Part shown: positions 45,905 through 58,589 of the stretch, in pieces | Position numbering within the stretch: the first letter of the stretch is position 1 | How the letters are laid out: each line of letters starts with the position of its first letter | From: Lucifuga dentata | Lineage: Eukaryota; Chordata; Actinopteri; Ophidiiformes; Bythitidae | Direction: 5' to 3' | Assembly: GCA_014773175.1 (NCBI GenBank) | Contig: VXCM01000339.1 | Span: 248,001-312,000, forward strand | Length of the DNA stretch: 64,000 bases | Program-made: the position numbers and the translations under genes | Notes under the pieces: generated by a model | The model's input: only the letters and a program-made list of their open reading frames with translations | What the model was told of the DNA's origin: nothing | Database searches by the model: none

Positions 45905-46199
45905 GGAAGAGAGACCATGAGTTTGTGAGTGGGAAAGCTCTGTGTGGAGAATGGGTTACTGAGGGGCGGGAGGGGGAAACCAGCCACCTGCAGCCATGAC
46001 AGGCTTTGACCTTCATTGCTTTCTCTCTGTCTCTCTCGCTCTCTCGCTCTCTTTCTCCTTCCCTCCCTCCCTCTCTCCTCTCTCCCATTTCTTCCCTGTG
46101 ATAGAAGCACAGGCTCTTTTCAGAAGCGGTGAGGAGGGCTGGCCGTGGTGAAGACAGTGCTGGAAGACGTTCCTATCTGTTCTAATTCTAGTCACTGGC

Positions 46200-48210
46200 C
46201 GTTAGACATGGCGTTCAAAGACTAGTGGTGCAAGTATGGAAATGCAGATAAGGCATTGTTGAGGAAACATGCCTGGGAATTGTTCAAGGCTTTCCTTTGC
46301 ATAATGTTTGGATGCTTTTGCAAATATTTTAATCTCAAATGTATAAATGTGATCCTCTGTGAATCTGATCCTTAGGATGAGTGGGTGTTTGCATGAAAAG
46401 GATTGTCATATTATGCAAATTATTGTAATGCATAATATATCAAAAACTGCTTAAACCAATGATTTTACTTGTAATACTAGTAAATGTATTTTTGTTTTCT
46501 AGATAATAATGCAATTTTTTTTAAAGATAATAACTGTCTTTTACATATGGTAATGCAGGGTAACATTTTTTTCCTCATCCATCATCCTTTGCTTCACAGA
46601 AAAATCTCAGAAACTTTTCTTATGTATAATCTTCAAGGTTTATTTACTTTTCTTTTGCAGTTTTCAGGAGGCAGTTAATTACACAATTAATAACATGATA
46701 CAAATTATGTACATTTATACCAAAGAATACTTCCAACATAAAATAAAAATAGCATTGTATTCTACAACTCTGTGTTGTAATTTTATTTAAACATGTTCAT
46801 ATATAGATAGATATACGCTGATGAGTAAATTCATAATGTCGTACCAGCAGTTTCCATAAAGGCAATAAACTTGAATAGTCTGCATTTGAAGTAATACTGC
46901 TTCTCTGATTCGGCACAGTTCTGTTTCATAAAAAGCTCATACTTGAACTTTAAGGCAAAGTGTGTTTCTGTTTGGTGGATTTTAATTCACACACACTTTT
47001 TGCAGATACACAACAAAACACTTTGAAAGGCAAGAAGTCCACAATTTGGTATGGATACAGTCTAAAACTTAGCTCGGTCGTACTTTTGTCGTTAAGGACC
47101 AAAGTTTAAAAACACAGTTATTTGCCCAAGTACAACAAATTGCAGCTTTCATGCAAAGGCCCCATAAACTATTATCATTCACAAAAAAAGGAGGAAAAAA
47201 AAAGTTATTGCAAGATAAACAAGCAGTGTAAACACCTCAGATATCTACTCTAAAGCAACACTGGTCATTGGATAGATTTTTTTCTCAATATAATCTATAT
47301 AAATACACATATGAAGTCCTTTCAACAACGATAAGCGATTTCCAACATTTGTAATACAGTCACTGATGGATTTGCCTTATTTTGTGATATATGGATATGT
47401 AATAAAAATGTATATAGAGAAAGATTTAACAAGAACACCCAATAACCTGCATTTATCTATACTCAGAGTGCGCAAAATGGTTGTCATCATTGTCTTTATG
47501 CTACAGAGATGTTTCTGTCACTTTATAGGCAGCATTATAGCTTTCATTTGTTTAGCTACAAAAAGATTTATATTGCTATTTAAAAACTATAATAGCTGCA
47601 CTGATGCATTGGTATAAGGAAGGAAATATGCACATTATGTTTATTTAAAGGCTAAGAGACGACCACATACATATAAGCAAGGCCTAAACTTCGCATTTTA
47701 GTTAAGTGGCATGTTAGAAAAAAACACATCCTCTCAGTCACTTAGGCCTGTACACGATAATAACCTGTTTGTGAATTTTAAAAAACATATCAAAATTCAT
47801 TTTCTGTCCAATTAGGTCTGGAACTGACACTCCAAAAACACTTTGCTCTGTCCATTTTCCATCAAACACAACCAAGGAAACCAACAACCATGGAAAATAA
47901 AATCCTGTTAGCATTTATTTAAATTCACAGTTGCCTGGATGCAGCAGAAATATTCTTTGGACTTAAGCAAGTTTGTTCACTTCACTGACAGATCTAGACT
48001 CCAAGTGCCAGTTCAATGTAAAAATGAGAATCATGGACAGCAGTAGGCCTATAAAATGAAACGTGTAAGCATTTGTACTTCCTGTGGGGGCAGAAAACAA
48101 CATACAATGGAAACATTATCTTTATACAACATCTTCTGTAGACATGATATTGCAGAAATATCTCTATTATTTTTTAAACAATTTATGCTGGTATACTCTA
48201 TACACTGGCC
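46200..48210. other. AT-rich sequence downstream of en2
   Basis: No gene recognised. The part nearest en2 may be alternative 3' UTR: further AATAAA signals in en2 sense lie at 47919-47914 and 47645-47640. Confidence 0.45.
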
Positions 48211-48213
48211 CTT

Positions 48214-48599
48214 TATTTGATGAAATTATTGCATTGTAGGCTTGATTAAACCTTCCCTTACGAAAAGTCACTATAATATTCCTATAGGGACTAGATCCAT
48301 ATTCCTGTATGTCTACTCCAGTGACCTTTTTGTACCTTTATAGTGAGCCTATTGTTATGTTCTGTAGTTTTATAATAGTAAGGACATCTATATATCTGCA
48401 GTAGGTCAGTATTGTGTGATGATGATGATAATAATAGTACTTTATGGTATTTTTATCTGCTATGGTATCATTAAATATTCCTGTATGAAGATAGAGTTTT
48501 GCTGTGGAATCTCTTTAGTGCCCTTAATAAAAACAATCTATGATAGGATTACTATAGGATCTTATTTTCGTCAGGAGGCTGCTGTTATCTCTCTTCAAA
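48214..48599 (-). other. en2: en2 3' UTR to first AATAAA
   Basis: Sequence after the en2 stop. The first canonical AATAAA in transcript sense is at 48219-48214, giving a minimal UTR near 385 bases. Other signals lie farther away, so a longer UTR is possible. Confidence 0.5.
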
Positions 48600-48919
48600 T
48601 CAATCGCTGTCTGACTTTTCGTCTTTCGACGTGACGGTGGCGTGATTGTACAGTCCCTGTGCCATCAGGTGCAAGGCCAGTGAGTTTTTGCTGCCGCTGG
48701 CCTTCTTGATTTTGGCCCTCTTGTTCTGAAACCAGATCTTGATCTGGGACTCGTTGAGGCCCAGTTCCTGCGCCAGGTTCTGCCGCCTCTGCTCAGTCAG
48801 ATACCGGTTTGTCTGAAACTCCGATTTTAGTCTTTGCAGCTGTTCTGCTGTGAAGGCCGTCCGTGGTCGCTTGTCCTCTTTGCTGGTCGTTTTCTTCTTT
48901 GGTTTGCGGGATCTTGGCC
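48600..48919 (-). CDS. en2: en2 coding exon 2 (homeodomain)
   Basis: Residues 162-267, carrying EH3, the homeodomain and EH5, then TGA at 48602-48600. Acceptor ccactgcag. Glutamine at homeodomain position 50 (WFQN) gives the usual TAATTA-type preference. Confidence 0.98.
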
Positions 48920-51169
48920 CTGCAGTGGGGGGGTTTGGGGGTGATTGCGTCACAGAAACAAATATGGGTTGTCAGTATCAAAACGTGGCCATAAATTAAG
49001 GTATAATGCTAAATTTAAAAATGAGTAAATATATCTTCAATCCTATTATTAAAATATCACAGGATTTAGGTTTGCTCCTGAAAATATCCAAACCACGTGG
49101 GTCTATAGCTCTATTATTTTCCAAAAATGATGTATCATATGCAAGAGCAGGAAGCAAAAGTCTATATACAAGTAAACCGAGTTCCAAGATTGAGAGATTA
49201 ATGTCTAACGCACACAAATGGCTATTTCGATATTTGTTGTCATTAAAAGCTTCCAAGACTTCACAAAAACAAGTTTCACTAATGGGCTTAGTTTGCTTTC
49301 ATTCCTAAAATCACCGTAAAACAAACGGGGAAAAAGAAGCAGGAACGATTAGAAAAGGTTGCCACATCCACCGAAACAAAAACAAAAAAAAAAAAAAAAN
49401 TCTCTCTCACACACACACACACACACACGCACGCACGCACGCACGCACACTATATACTCATAAGGAATCGTTATCCTATGGAGAAAAGCATCACTAGTGC
49501 GCATTTTTGCATGTGATGAAGTGCAGGATTGTTGTGGATGCAGTTAGTTTGCATTTTGATTTTGTCATCTCCTCAGCGGATGGACGTGAACTGAATGAGA
49601 GCAGCGCGCATTAGACGCACATTAATTTTCTTTCTGGATAGAGGCCTATTCATGGTGATTTGGCGAAGCTTTTGGCTTGCTGATGCTTTCCACTCTCCAA
49701 ACGGTGCTGCTGCACTGGAAAACATTAATGAAACGACATAATATAGAGCGAGATTATTATTATTATTTTTTAAACTGATGAATCAGTGTTTTTTTTTAAA
49801 CCAGCCCGTATAAAAACTGCGTAGCTCTACAACTCGTAGTACTCGCTTACGCCACTCCATACTACTATACGTTACATAAAGCATGAGAACAACTGTACAC
49901 CACATTTAATGCACCCTACACAATATATTACTCTATTTATGCAGTTTGAAAGCTGTATTCTAATAAATAAAGATACTGATCAAAATACATCAGCTTTAGA
50001 AACGTCCATTGTCAAAACATGAATATTTAATTAATCCCAAACAAAACTCGTCTGGCTGTTAAGGAGCAAAACAACTAAAATATATGCAGCAAATATTATT
50101 TTACAGATCTGCACAAGCTCAGGAAGAATTGCAGGCTATTTTGAATAAAAGCGCACCCTGTTTACTTTATAGGACTCCAATCTTATATTCATAACCCGAG
50201 ATATACTCTACCATGCAAGAAACTGGCTGAATGGAGGAACTTTGTGAAAAAAAAAAAAAAAAAAAAAAAAAAAAACAGTGCTCAGTATTTTCCCGTTTTG
50301 ATTTATTTTTTTCTAATGTAGCCTTATAAAAATAGAAAAAATAAACAATGTATTTTTGTCTTTTGTGTCTCACTAACATTTTAAAATAGGCCTCTCATAA
50401 AAATGAAACTTATATTATTGTAAAAAAAAAAAATTTCTTCACTTTAAATAGGCTTACGCGTGTATTTACCATTGTCTTTGTGAATTGTGTACAATAAAAA
50501 ATTTAAATTCACGTTTCGAGATGTGAATTTGTCATATTTTTTAAAGAACCGTACTTTTGCCCCGCGCAGCCCGGTTTGCTCCGCGCTGCTTGGGAGAAGT
50601 CGGTCAAGGCATCCCGGGTCAGTGTTACAGGGGATTTCAGGATACCGAGAAATACTACGGCGCAGTAAAAAACATGCAAACCGACCTGAAGAAGGCCTGT
50701 CCGAGTATCTGGTGCAGTAGACCCACGCTGGCCACAGCATGGGCTGAGACGTTGCTGGGTTTGAGTTGGCTTGGGAACTGTCTGAGTCTGAGCTTAGGCA
50801 CTGGTCTCCGTTCTCCCCGCGGGGTTTCAGGGGCTCTTCGGTGGATATCGCTGGCTTCTTCGCCCCGGTTACCGTGTGGGGAGTGGAGGTCCCCTCCGCC
50901 GGCACCGTGCTCCCCACCGGTTCGTTCTGAGGAGCGGCGGGGCTGTTGTGGTTCTCCCGCGATGCCAGGCTATTTTCTTCACGATTTGCGCTCCCATCCT
51001 TTTTCCGCCCGAAATCCGGCCGCAGGATGTTATCGATGAAGAAATTGGTGACCCGGTGAGGGATCTGCTGGTTCCCGGGCGGCTGCAAGAGCGGAAGGAT
51101 GCCTCTGTTTGATTCATCCGCCGACTCCAGCCGCTCCGCGTCTCTGTTGCCGTGATCATTTTCTTCCAT
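48600..51169 (-). CDS. en2: en2, engrailed-2 homeodomain transcription factor (two exons)
   Basis: Nuclear DNA-binding repressor that maintains the midbrain-hindbrain boundary and specifies neurons and muscle pioneer cells (family knowledge). Exons are 51169-50686 and 48919-48600, joined phase 1 to give 267 residues; zebrafish En2 proteins are of similar size. All engrailed homology regions are present: EH1 around 36-57 with core FFIDNIL (Groucho/TLE recruitment), EH2 [18 protein letters not shown] around 145-162 (PBX contact), EH3 PRSRKPKKK, the homeodomain at about 176-235 with WFQNKRAK in helix 3, and EH5 [16 protein letters not shown] at the end. The N-terminus [10 protein letters not shown] and C-terminus KSDSD favour En2 over En1. 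Its minus-strand orientation relative to rbm33 matches the vertebrate order. The a/b paralogue is unresolved. Confidence 0.98.
48920..50685 (-). other. en2: en2 intron
   Basis: Single 1.77-kb intron at the conserved engrailed position. Contains a (CA)n/(CGCA)n tract at 49408-49450 and poly-A at 50247-50275. The 49560-49760 portion is unique sequence. Confidence 0.9.
50686..51169 (-). CDS. en2: en2 coding exon 1
   Basis: Residues 1-161 plus one base. Carries EH1, a Ser/Asp-rich linker ([11 protein letters not shown]) and EH2, ending at the invariant engrailed splice position after DRPSS. The donor is GTCGGT, weaker than consensus but placed where all engrailed genes split. The start ATG is the first in frame and matches the MEEND N-terminus of En2 proteins. 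Confidence 0.97.
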
Positions 51170-51720
51170 ACTGATTCACTTTCCCCGCTTTACTCTCTTT
51201 AACCCCTTTGTCGCTCTCTCCTCTGCAATAAAATTCTCAAAAGAACTTCAGGAAATTTGTAAAAAACTGTAGGAGTAAAATAAATAAATAAAAACTCAAA
51301 TACTACTGAGTACCTCGGACACCATGCAAAGCCTTGCGATAGTGTCCTCTGAGAAAAGCATACTTTTAGACATATATTCCCCCAAAGTCGGGTTATAACT
51401 GATATCACAGTACTAAACCATTTGCCATTCGCGCATCTTCCAATTTTTTAGTGTTATTATCCGTTTTCAGTGTTCTCAGTAACGCCTGACCTAAACTAAA
51501 CTAAGGGTAAATAAAGAGGCTCCTAAACTGATGCTCTAATACTCTCACTCTGGAGTTTTGTTCTTATTTTCAATACGAGCCCCCCGAGTGACGTATTCCC
51601 ACTGTCCTCCCAGACACGTGCCTTGGACCAATCAGATGTCAGAAACCAGGACATGTGACGCAGACTGCACAGCAGTCTACAAACGCCCAGCCTCGCCTTA
51701 GTAAAGGGGAAGAGTCCTGA
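51170..51720 (-). promoter_or_regulatory. en2: en2 5' UTR and promoter region
   Basis: The region just upstream of the en2 ATG. It includes an E-box CACGTG (51615-51620), a CCAAT box (51628-51632) and a CRE-like GTGACGTATT at about 51590. The start site is not determined. Confidence 0.5.
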
Positions 51721-52689
51721 ACTAACGGAGGAGAAACCTATTTTAAATCCAAAACGTGCTTATTCACACTCCCCTTAATTCATCTGGATTCATAAACCTG
51801 CAACCTTATTTTACTTTATAAAATCAAACTTGCAGGACATCAACATGTGTTTATAATAAAACAATAGAAGATTGAAGCATTGGGTGTTGCATGGATCCCC
51901 AGGGTTCCTTGCAGAGCAAGAAGGGATTCCCAACAAAATGAAAAACAGTAAAATTTCACTATAACTGAATGCACTATATGATATCCCAGATAGAAAATGT
52001 GTAATGACATTTCTAATAACTGTTTCAGTGTTTTACAGTTTATAAATAATCAACAAGAAAAAATTGAAACAAAATCTGATAAAATATCCTAAAATATTTC
52101 AGTGTGAGTCTATTGGGGGATCCATGACGTGAAAAGGGTTAATACAGTAACATATGAGAATATTGGATTAATCCACCTTTAAACAACACAATTTGTTGGA
52201 AATATCTCACATTATGTCTGTAACAAAGGTTATTCGAACACCTGTAAGGTCAAATTGACTTGGACTAAGTTAAAATCAGTTTGTCCTGGCCAAGGTTACA
52301 TGCGGCAAACAGAAGTGGGTGCCCATGTGCTCACAATTTGATTGACAGTATATTCTTGATCACTGAATTTCATCTCAAAATATTTATTTCTGTAACCTAC
52401 AATAACACTTTCCTGGTTATAACATAAAATTGAACCCGCCTGTTGTTGTTTATTATGGATAGTGTAACGTGCATGGTGCGTTCAAGTCGCCTCATAACAG
52501 GCACCAAAATGTGTCAAAACAAAAATATGACAAGGAAAAGTTATTCCTGTCTAATTTCAGATGCGTAATGATACTTGTTGGGTGTTTTCACGTGTTCCTG
52601 TCGTGTCGCTGCGCTCGACCAAGAAACTGGGTCCATATCCCTTTAACAGAAATCAGTGATGCAAACAAACTGTTTTGTGCTCGGTGCTC

Positions 52690-52877
52690 CGGATACTGAG
52701 TCGCGCCAAAGACAAAACTTTGCCTAACTTTGCTGACCAGCACTAAGTTGGTGTTTCTCCTTCGGGGTGCTGCCGTGCAGCAGCTTTGGCTCTGCCGCTT
52801 CTCCGCCTTCCTGTGAACCGGCTGTTAACGCGTACAAAGGGGGCAGCGAGGAGGACCAAAGCAGCGCCAAGACTGAG
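52690..52877 (+). other. Possible first exon of a transcript divergent from en2
   Basis: A CG-rich segment in AT-rich DNA that ends at a good donor (AAGACTGA/GTGAGT) at 52877. No start codon or family is recognised; a non-coding upstream transcript is possible. Confidence 0.25.
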
Positions 52878-53479
52878 TGAGTAGCTTCTGATCATTTCAC
52901 TTAGAAAGCTGGCTGCTTTTTTAAAATTATTATTAGATGCATGCTTGTCTTTTCTTCTTCTGTGGTACTTTTCATAATTAAAATTAGGAACTAATCAAAC
53001 TAATACAGGGCTAATAGGGTATTTTCTTGTTTGTTGTAATACATTTTATACTACATGATATATACGTCATGATATCAATAGATTGACACTTTCTTTGAGT
53101 TATGGCAATATTCTCGTGCAAAATCAGGACAGTTTGTGAATGCTGTAAAGACTGAATTTGCGATAATTCTCTGTCAAAAAGAAAAACAAAACAAAAAAAC
53201 TCTAAAATTTATCTGCAGGAAAAAACATATCCTTGACCTGACTTTTCACTCGTCAAATCCGTGCCTTGTGCAAATGGCAAAGCAATTAAGAAGTCTTATT
53301 GCCAAAAATATTTGTTTAGGGTTAATCTGAGGTTTGTATTGTAACGGCACATCCAGCAAGAGCTCATCAATGCGCACATTATTCTAGATTTGTCACATCA
53401 TAGTGGTTCTTTTGGTATCTGATAATGCTGCATTTGGAAAATTCCTGTCCTGCACAACGCTCTCCTGCTATCTTATATT

Positions 53480-53612
53480 TCTCAATCTCCCCTCATAGGC
53501 TGCTGAAGTGAAAGTTGGGAGTGAAAGATGTAATTAGACAGGCCACTTTCATGCTGTGATTGTTTCTCACGTGTGAGAGGAAGCTCAGATTAATGTTGAG
53601 CGCTAAATAAGC
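53480..53612. promoter_or_regulatory. CNE-like element 2.3 kb upstream of en2
   Basis: Compact unique block with GATGTAATTAGACAGG and CAGATTAATGTTGAGC homeodomain cores, GCTGTGATTG and an E-box CACGTG. A good candidate proximal en2 enhancer by texture and position. Confidence 0.4.
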
Positions 53613-53899
53613 AGCATACAATGGCAGCACAGACAGGCCGCTACCGCCTGGGCTTGGCCTCTAACCTCACAGTAAAACAGGGCTGTCTGGAGGAAATGAC
53701 ACCATTTCACATTCAGAATTACAATAAGAGCCTATGTGCACTGCAAGAAATATCTATTTCACCATGCCACCAAGTCTGCAATGGATCTTATTTTTCTGGA
53801 AATATGGGAATATTCCATGAGCTGAGGTTATTTAAATTGTTTCCAGTAATATTCAACTTCAGGATTTTTTAAAATCAAACCCAATATGGCTTGATACGA

Positions 53900-55500
53900 A
53901 TGGACATGTCTTTTTCATTAAGAGAGTCAGGTATTTATCAAGAAAATTATCCAAACTGGGGGACTGCATTGTAAAGAACATACCTCACTCTACTGGCAGA
54001 TTTTTGCAGGAAAGCAAGATTTAAAGCCACAAAACCGCCCACAAGAATAGTTGGAAGGTTCATTTTTTGCAGTGTATACCTTACAAGCCTATATATCACA
54101 ATTATAGGTTATTATTTACTATGTTTTTTTTTTTTTTTTTTTTTTTTTTTTAGTTTTGATTATATGGTGAAAAGGCGAAATAAGTTTCTACCTTTGGATG
54201 CTTTAATTAAAACTAGTCTGGGTATCACCATTTTCATTACTATTACTGAGTGTTTCTGTGTCTTGGCGTGTAAGAAACACGCAGGACCACAGTGGTTCAG
54301 CTGTAAATGAAATGCAGTTTTTCCAGGACATCCAATCATATTGATTTTTATATTGCGATAATGCAGTTTTAAGGGCTTTTTTCATTTGCATTGAGTAAAG
54401 TCAGTCATAAGTGACACATATGGGTCAATCCATAACTGTTGCTTATTATTATTTTGTTGTTGTTTTTTTTGTTTGTTTTTTTGTTTGTTTTTTGTTTTTT
54501 CTAGGTTGCTTGTTTTGTGTTACTTACAGGCATTCTAATTTATAGTCTATATGTCCACTTTGGATACTAAAACCCGTCGATTTATTTGGTCTTTTACATA
54601 TTTTTTTCTTTCTAAAAGTATTGATTCATATAGAAAAAATTAAAATTGGGTGTTTATAATAGCAGATCATTCTTGATTCTTGAGTATAATACTTTTTACT
54701 TCCGTGCTGGCATATGTGGAATTCGAATAGGGATTCACATGAATAATATTTTATTATTATTATTGTTGCACGTGACAGTATCAATATCCAAATATTTCTC
54801 TATACCACGTGCGCGTAATCGTGTGTGTCTAAGCGCCACATGCGTTTATGGCGTATAATCTTTAAGTTGAGTGTTAAAGTTTTAAAGCCTGTGAATCCAT
54901 ATTTTTCACATCTTGACAAAACATATTTCAAGTTCTGCAGTCAGAGACAGACATTCATGCAAAGATAACCATTTTCAACTCATTTCTGGCGAGTCAGGGA
55001 TGAAAAATCAGATTCTGGCCTGCCATCCTGCATGTTGAACAAAAATGAACAGTTATCATATTCAGGAGTTATTAACTGTGATTTGCTCAATTGGACTTTG
55101 ACACATAACCTCCAACTGCTTCCACTAGACCCCCGTCTAACTATTACTGTACCATTATTGTAGGATATTCTTTTCGCCATTGTGACTATTTGCCAACGTT
55201 CTACCATCTCATCATTCATTTAACCCATTATATTTCATATTTGAAAAGGGTACGTTGAGAGTGCTGCTTTGGTATAAAGAATAATTAGCTGGATGAAATT
55301 ATTATTGTTTCTTGTTGGAGCAGGAAATATTATGGTACATGTCACGTCTGTAAGGTTCTGCTAAATATGAGCAGGAATTATTGAAATATGGCATTTATAA
55401 AGTCGCGTCTCTCTTGTTTCAGTCTTGTTTACATTGAAAAGTTAATAATCTGTTTTTCATCCATACAGCCTAGAAATCCAACAGCATATTCGATTGATTT
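53900..55500. other. Intergenic, nothing recognised
   Basis: AT-rich with a poly-T run at about 54126-54151 and a T/G-rich stretch at about 54450-54500. Confidence 0.5.
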
Positions 55501-55503
55501 ATA

Positions 55504-55506
<3 letters not shown>

Positions 55507-55572
<66 letters not shown>
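55507..55572. repeat. (CT)n(CA)n compound microsatellite
   Basis: CT run that switches to CA. Confidence 0.93.
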
Positions 55573-55665
55573 TCCTGCTACTACAATAGATAGCATGTTT
55601 AGTGCGCATGTGCCCTGTCCTTGAGTTCCTATAACCTATTTTTTTCCTCTGTATTTTCCTTGGTA

Positions 55666-55946
55666 GGATTGTCTTACACGTCAGCAGCGCTCAGCACTAT
55701 GGAGTACTACAAAAGGTGACGCGCAGAAGGAGGATTTGTGAATGGATGCCGTGATGTGTGCCAGCTCACAGATCAGAGGGCGGTGGGACCTCTGCAGATG
55801 CACCCAGGGCTCCCCCCCANACCCTCACCCCTCCCTCTCTTGATCACCCTCCCTTGCAGATGAATGGGGGTCTCTCAGATATCAGCTCTGTCACCATGCA
55901 GGGGTCGGACCAAATCCTCCAGCTTCCTGTGCTTTTCAAAACCTGA
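55666..55946 (+). other. Candidate exon with short open frame, unknown
   Basis: Acceptor ttccttggtag precedes the segment. A second acceptor (ccctcccttgcag) at 55859 leads into ATG and 28 codons reading MNGGLSDISSVTMQGSDQIL, then a stop after FKT. An N join lies at 55820. I do not recognise the peptide; coding status is uncertain. Confidence 0.2.
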
Positions 55947-56349
55947 AAGCACGTCTCTCCTATTTGATGATCCTGTATGATTTTTTGTTAAGCTTTTGTG
56001 GGCCTGGAAGCTCGCTGCTCCCTTTTTTCATCCCGGGTCAGCGTGGCAGCCGAATTAGAATAGATTAGGACCGGGCCTAATTGCATACGCTGCAAAAAAC
56101 CTCCATCACAGCATAAGTCAACCATGTTTGTCCTCTTGGAAATATGATAAATCTGAAAGAGTTGAGAAAATTCCACCTGTTTTGAAAGCACCATTGTTTA
56201 TCAGAAATTTTCCAGAGTCAGAATTGGGCAAATCTTTCCATTAATCAGAAAATTCTTTAAAAATTGTTGTACGATGGAAAAATACGATTTTGGTACATTT
56301 TTTGCTACTAGAGTTAAAAGTCAATAATGATTTTTTTTTTTTTTTTTNT

Positions 56350-58500
56350 TTTTTTTTTTTTTTTGCCTAGTGTTAGTACTTTCTATATTATATTTCACTC
56401 AAAAAAATTTTATAGTGAAAGTCTGTAGGTATGCAGAAACGCAACTTTATGCAACATTTAATCTGACAAACCTTCATAACGAAAATTAATAGACATAAAT
56501 CTGATGTAAGTTAATACAGTGATTTTAATGAATAACGTGAGAGTGAGGTGCTCCTCAAAGTTTAACTAATTTTTAAATTATTTATTTTTATTTTAATCAC
56601 CTTTTAAAGGATTTAATTTTAATCACCTTTTAGTGTCTCTAAAAGGTAGATGACCTTATGTAGATAATATCATATACCTTTTTTTTTTTTTTTTTTTTTT
56701 AAATCTGATTGCAAAGGATTTTAAATATTCCAGGTTTCAGGTTTTAATAAGTCTTAATCCGTCTGATCTTTCTGGCGTATCTGACGATTGTTCTCGATTG
56801 TTCTCTCAAACCTAAACATCTATACCCTCAACGCAAATGATTAATGACTACTAAATTATATGAAGCCTGATTGAATGCTGCCATCATCATCAAAGACCGT
56901 TTCACGAAAAAGGTTTCAATTTATATTCACTAAGTTTTTAGTTTTAACATGAGATTTTTGTAAATTGTCCCTAAATGTCGACTCTCTTAGAGACAAAACA
57001 GTCTGTTGAGCTGCAAAGCCTATTTTAAAACTTTTCGTATTGTTCATAAGTGATTCAAAACTAAAGAAAAGTTTTGTTTCTGTAGTTTAAAAGAGTAGAT
57101 CTGTTTTTTCCTCACAGCTAAAAATTCTGCAAACGTCTGTAAACCTGCAAATTTTGAAGTTTTAATTTTAGTTTCCAGATGGTGAAAAATAAAATTTTTC
57201 ATTAGAAACCCTAAACACAAATAATTTACAATGCACGTCAATAGCATAGTTTACTATTGGTGTGTGTACTCAGAATTTTCTAGGAAGTATTAATGCAAGA
57301 CAAAAATTCTTTCAATCTGATTTAAGATGACCGCTTTTAACTTCTTTTAATATTATTCCAAAAGTAGATCAAAAACTACTGTTGATTCTGAATTTTAAAA
57401 CCAAATAATATTCTGTAGTACTTTCATGAAAATCCTGTTGCTTAAGTAGTAAAAACACCTACATATTTGGGTAAATACACAAAGACGATTCATATTTAGC
57501 CATTCCTACACAGGACAAGTATTCCAAAAGTACGGATTAGCGTTTGTCCCCAAAGTTACTCCTTCTACCTGACAAATGTGTTTCACTAAAACTTAAATTA
57601 TGCTGCATCTTATTTTCTTGTGCGAATAAATGCATTAAATAAATTGATAAATTTCAGACATTCATGCGTCATTTTTTTTAAAGGTCGGCCCCAAAGTTTT
57701 CAACGCCTTAAAGTTAAAGGTGTTAAAGTGATTTTATTTGCGTGGGCCTTGGTAACCCAGTACTTATGCATGTTGACCCGCTGTAGCTTTTCCAGCTGGT
57801 CAGCAGCACTTTTCACATGTCGGTACATCTTACTTGTGACAGGAAAGAATGAACTGATGGCTATTTCCGTAAGGTTCATGGATGGGTTTACATTCTCAGT
57901 CCCTGAAGAACAAATAATTACCGTGCAACGTGGAGGAGAAGTGGGTGCTCGGGAAAGATGAATGGAAATCTGTCGCTATAATCAGAGACACAAAGAAAGT
58001 CAGTGTAAAACGCAGCAAAGCAGCAGCGGTGCAGCTACCTGCCCACTGACCCCCACTCAGCCCGGTGGCCCTCAAGCTGCCGGACCCTGGTCTCCCTGTG
58101 CGGGGTACCCAGGATACTTTTCGGGCTTTGGATCGTCCACATGCCTGGTGCACCTGTCCCAAGCTCTGATCCTTTATGAGGAGGGAGAAACAAGTGGGAG
58201 AGAGAGACAGGTGGATAGCACTTGCTGCTGCGTAAACTTGTATATTCTGAGATCACCAGCTGGTAGTTTGATAAACCATCTGAGGTTATAATCATTTGGT
58301 CAACGATCACCAATTTAAAAAAAATCATTATTTTCAGAAAAGATTTAGAGGATACTTTGCGTTTTAGATGTTACAATCAAATCAAAAGATGGAAGAACTG
58401 AGTTTGTAATCACAATTTTGCTGCATGGCACATTGACACGATAACTGAAGTCTAGATTAGATTATTTTTCCTATTCTAATTTCTACTCTATATCTCGTTG
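56350..58500. other. AT-rich intergenic, nothing recognised
   Basis: No supported gene. A G/C-richer piece at 58020-58220 has no splice-bounded frame I trust. Confidence 0.45.
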
Positions 58501-58538
58501 ATCTTTCCTGTCAATCTAGAGCATGCTTTAATGGATTT

Positions 58539-58584
58539 GTGTGTGTGTGTGTGTGTGTGTGTGGGGGGGGGGGNGGGGGGGGGG
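58539..58584. repeat. (GT)n followed by poly-G with an N join
   Basis: GT run, then G homopolymer interrupted by a single N at 58574. Confidence 0.93.
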
Positions 58585-58589
58585 TGATA

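Noticed and set aside
45556..46110. Long overlapping frames (184 and 173 codons), minus strand
   Set aside because: Composed of GA/CT and GT/CA microsatellite translations (SLSLSL, HTHTHT); low-complexity artefacts.
50557..51039. 160-codon frame antisense to en2 exon 1
   Set aside because: Shadow frame caused by GC-rich en2 coding sequence on the other strand.
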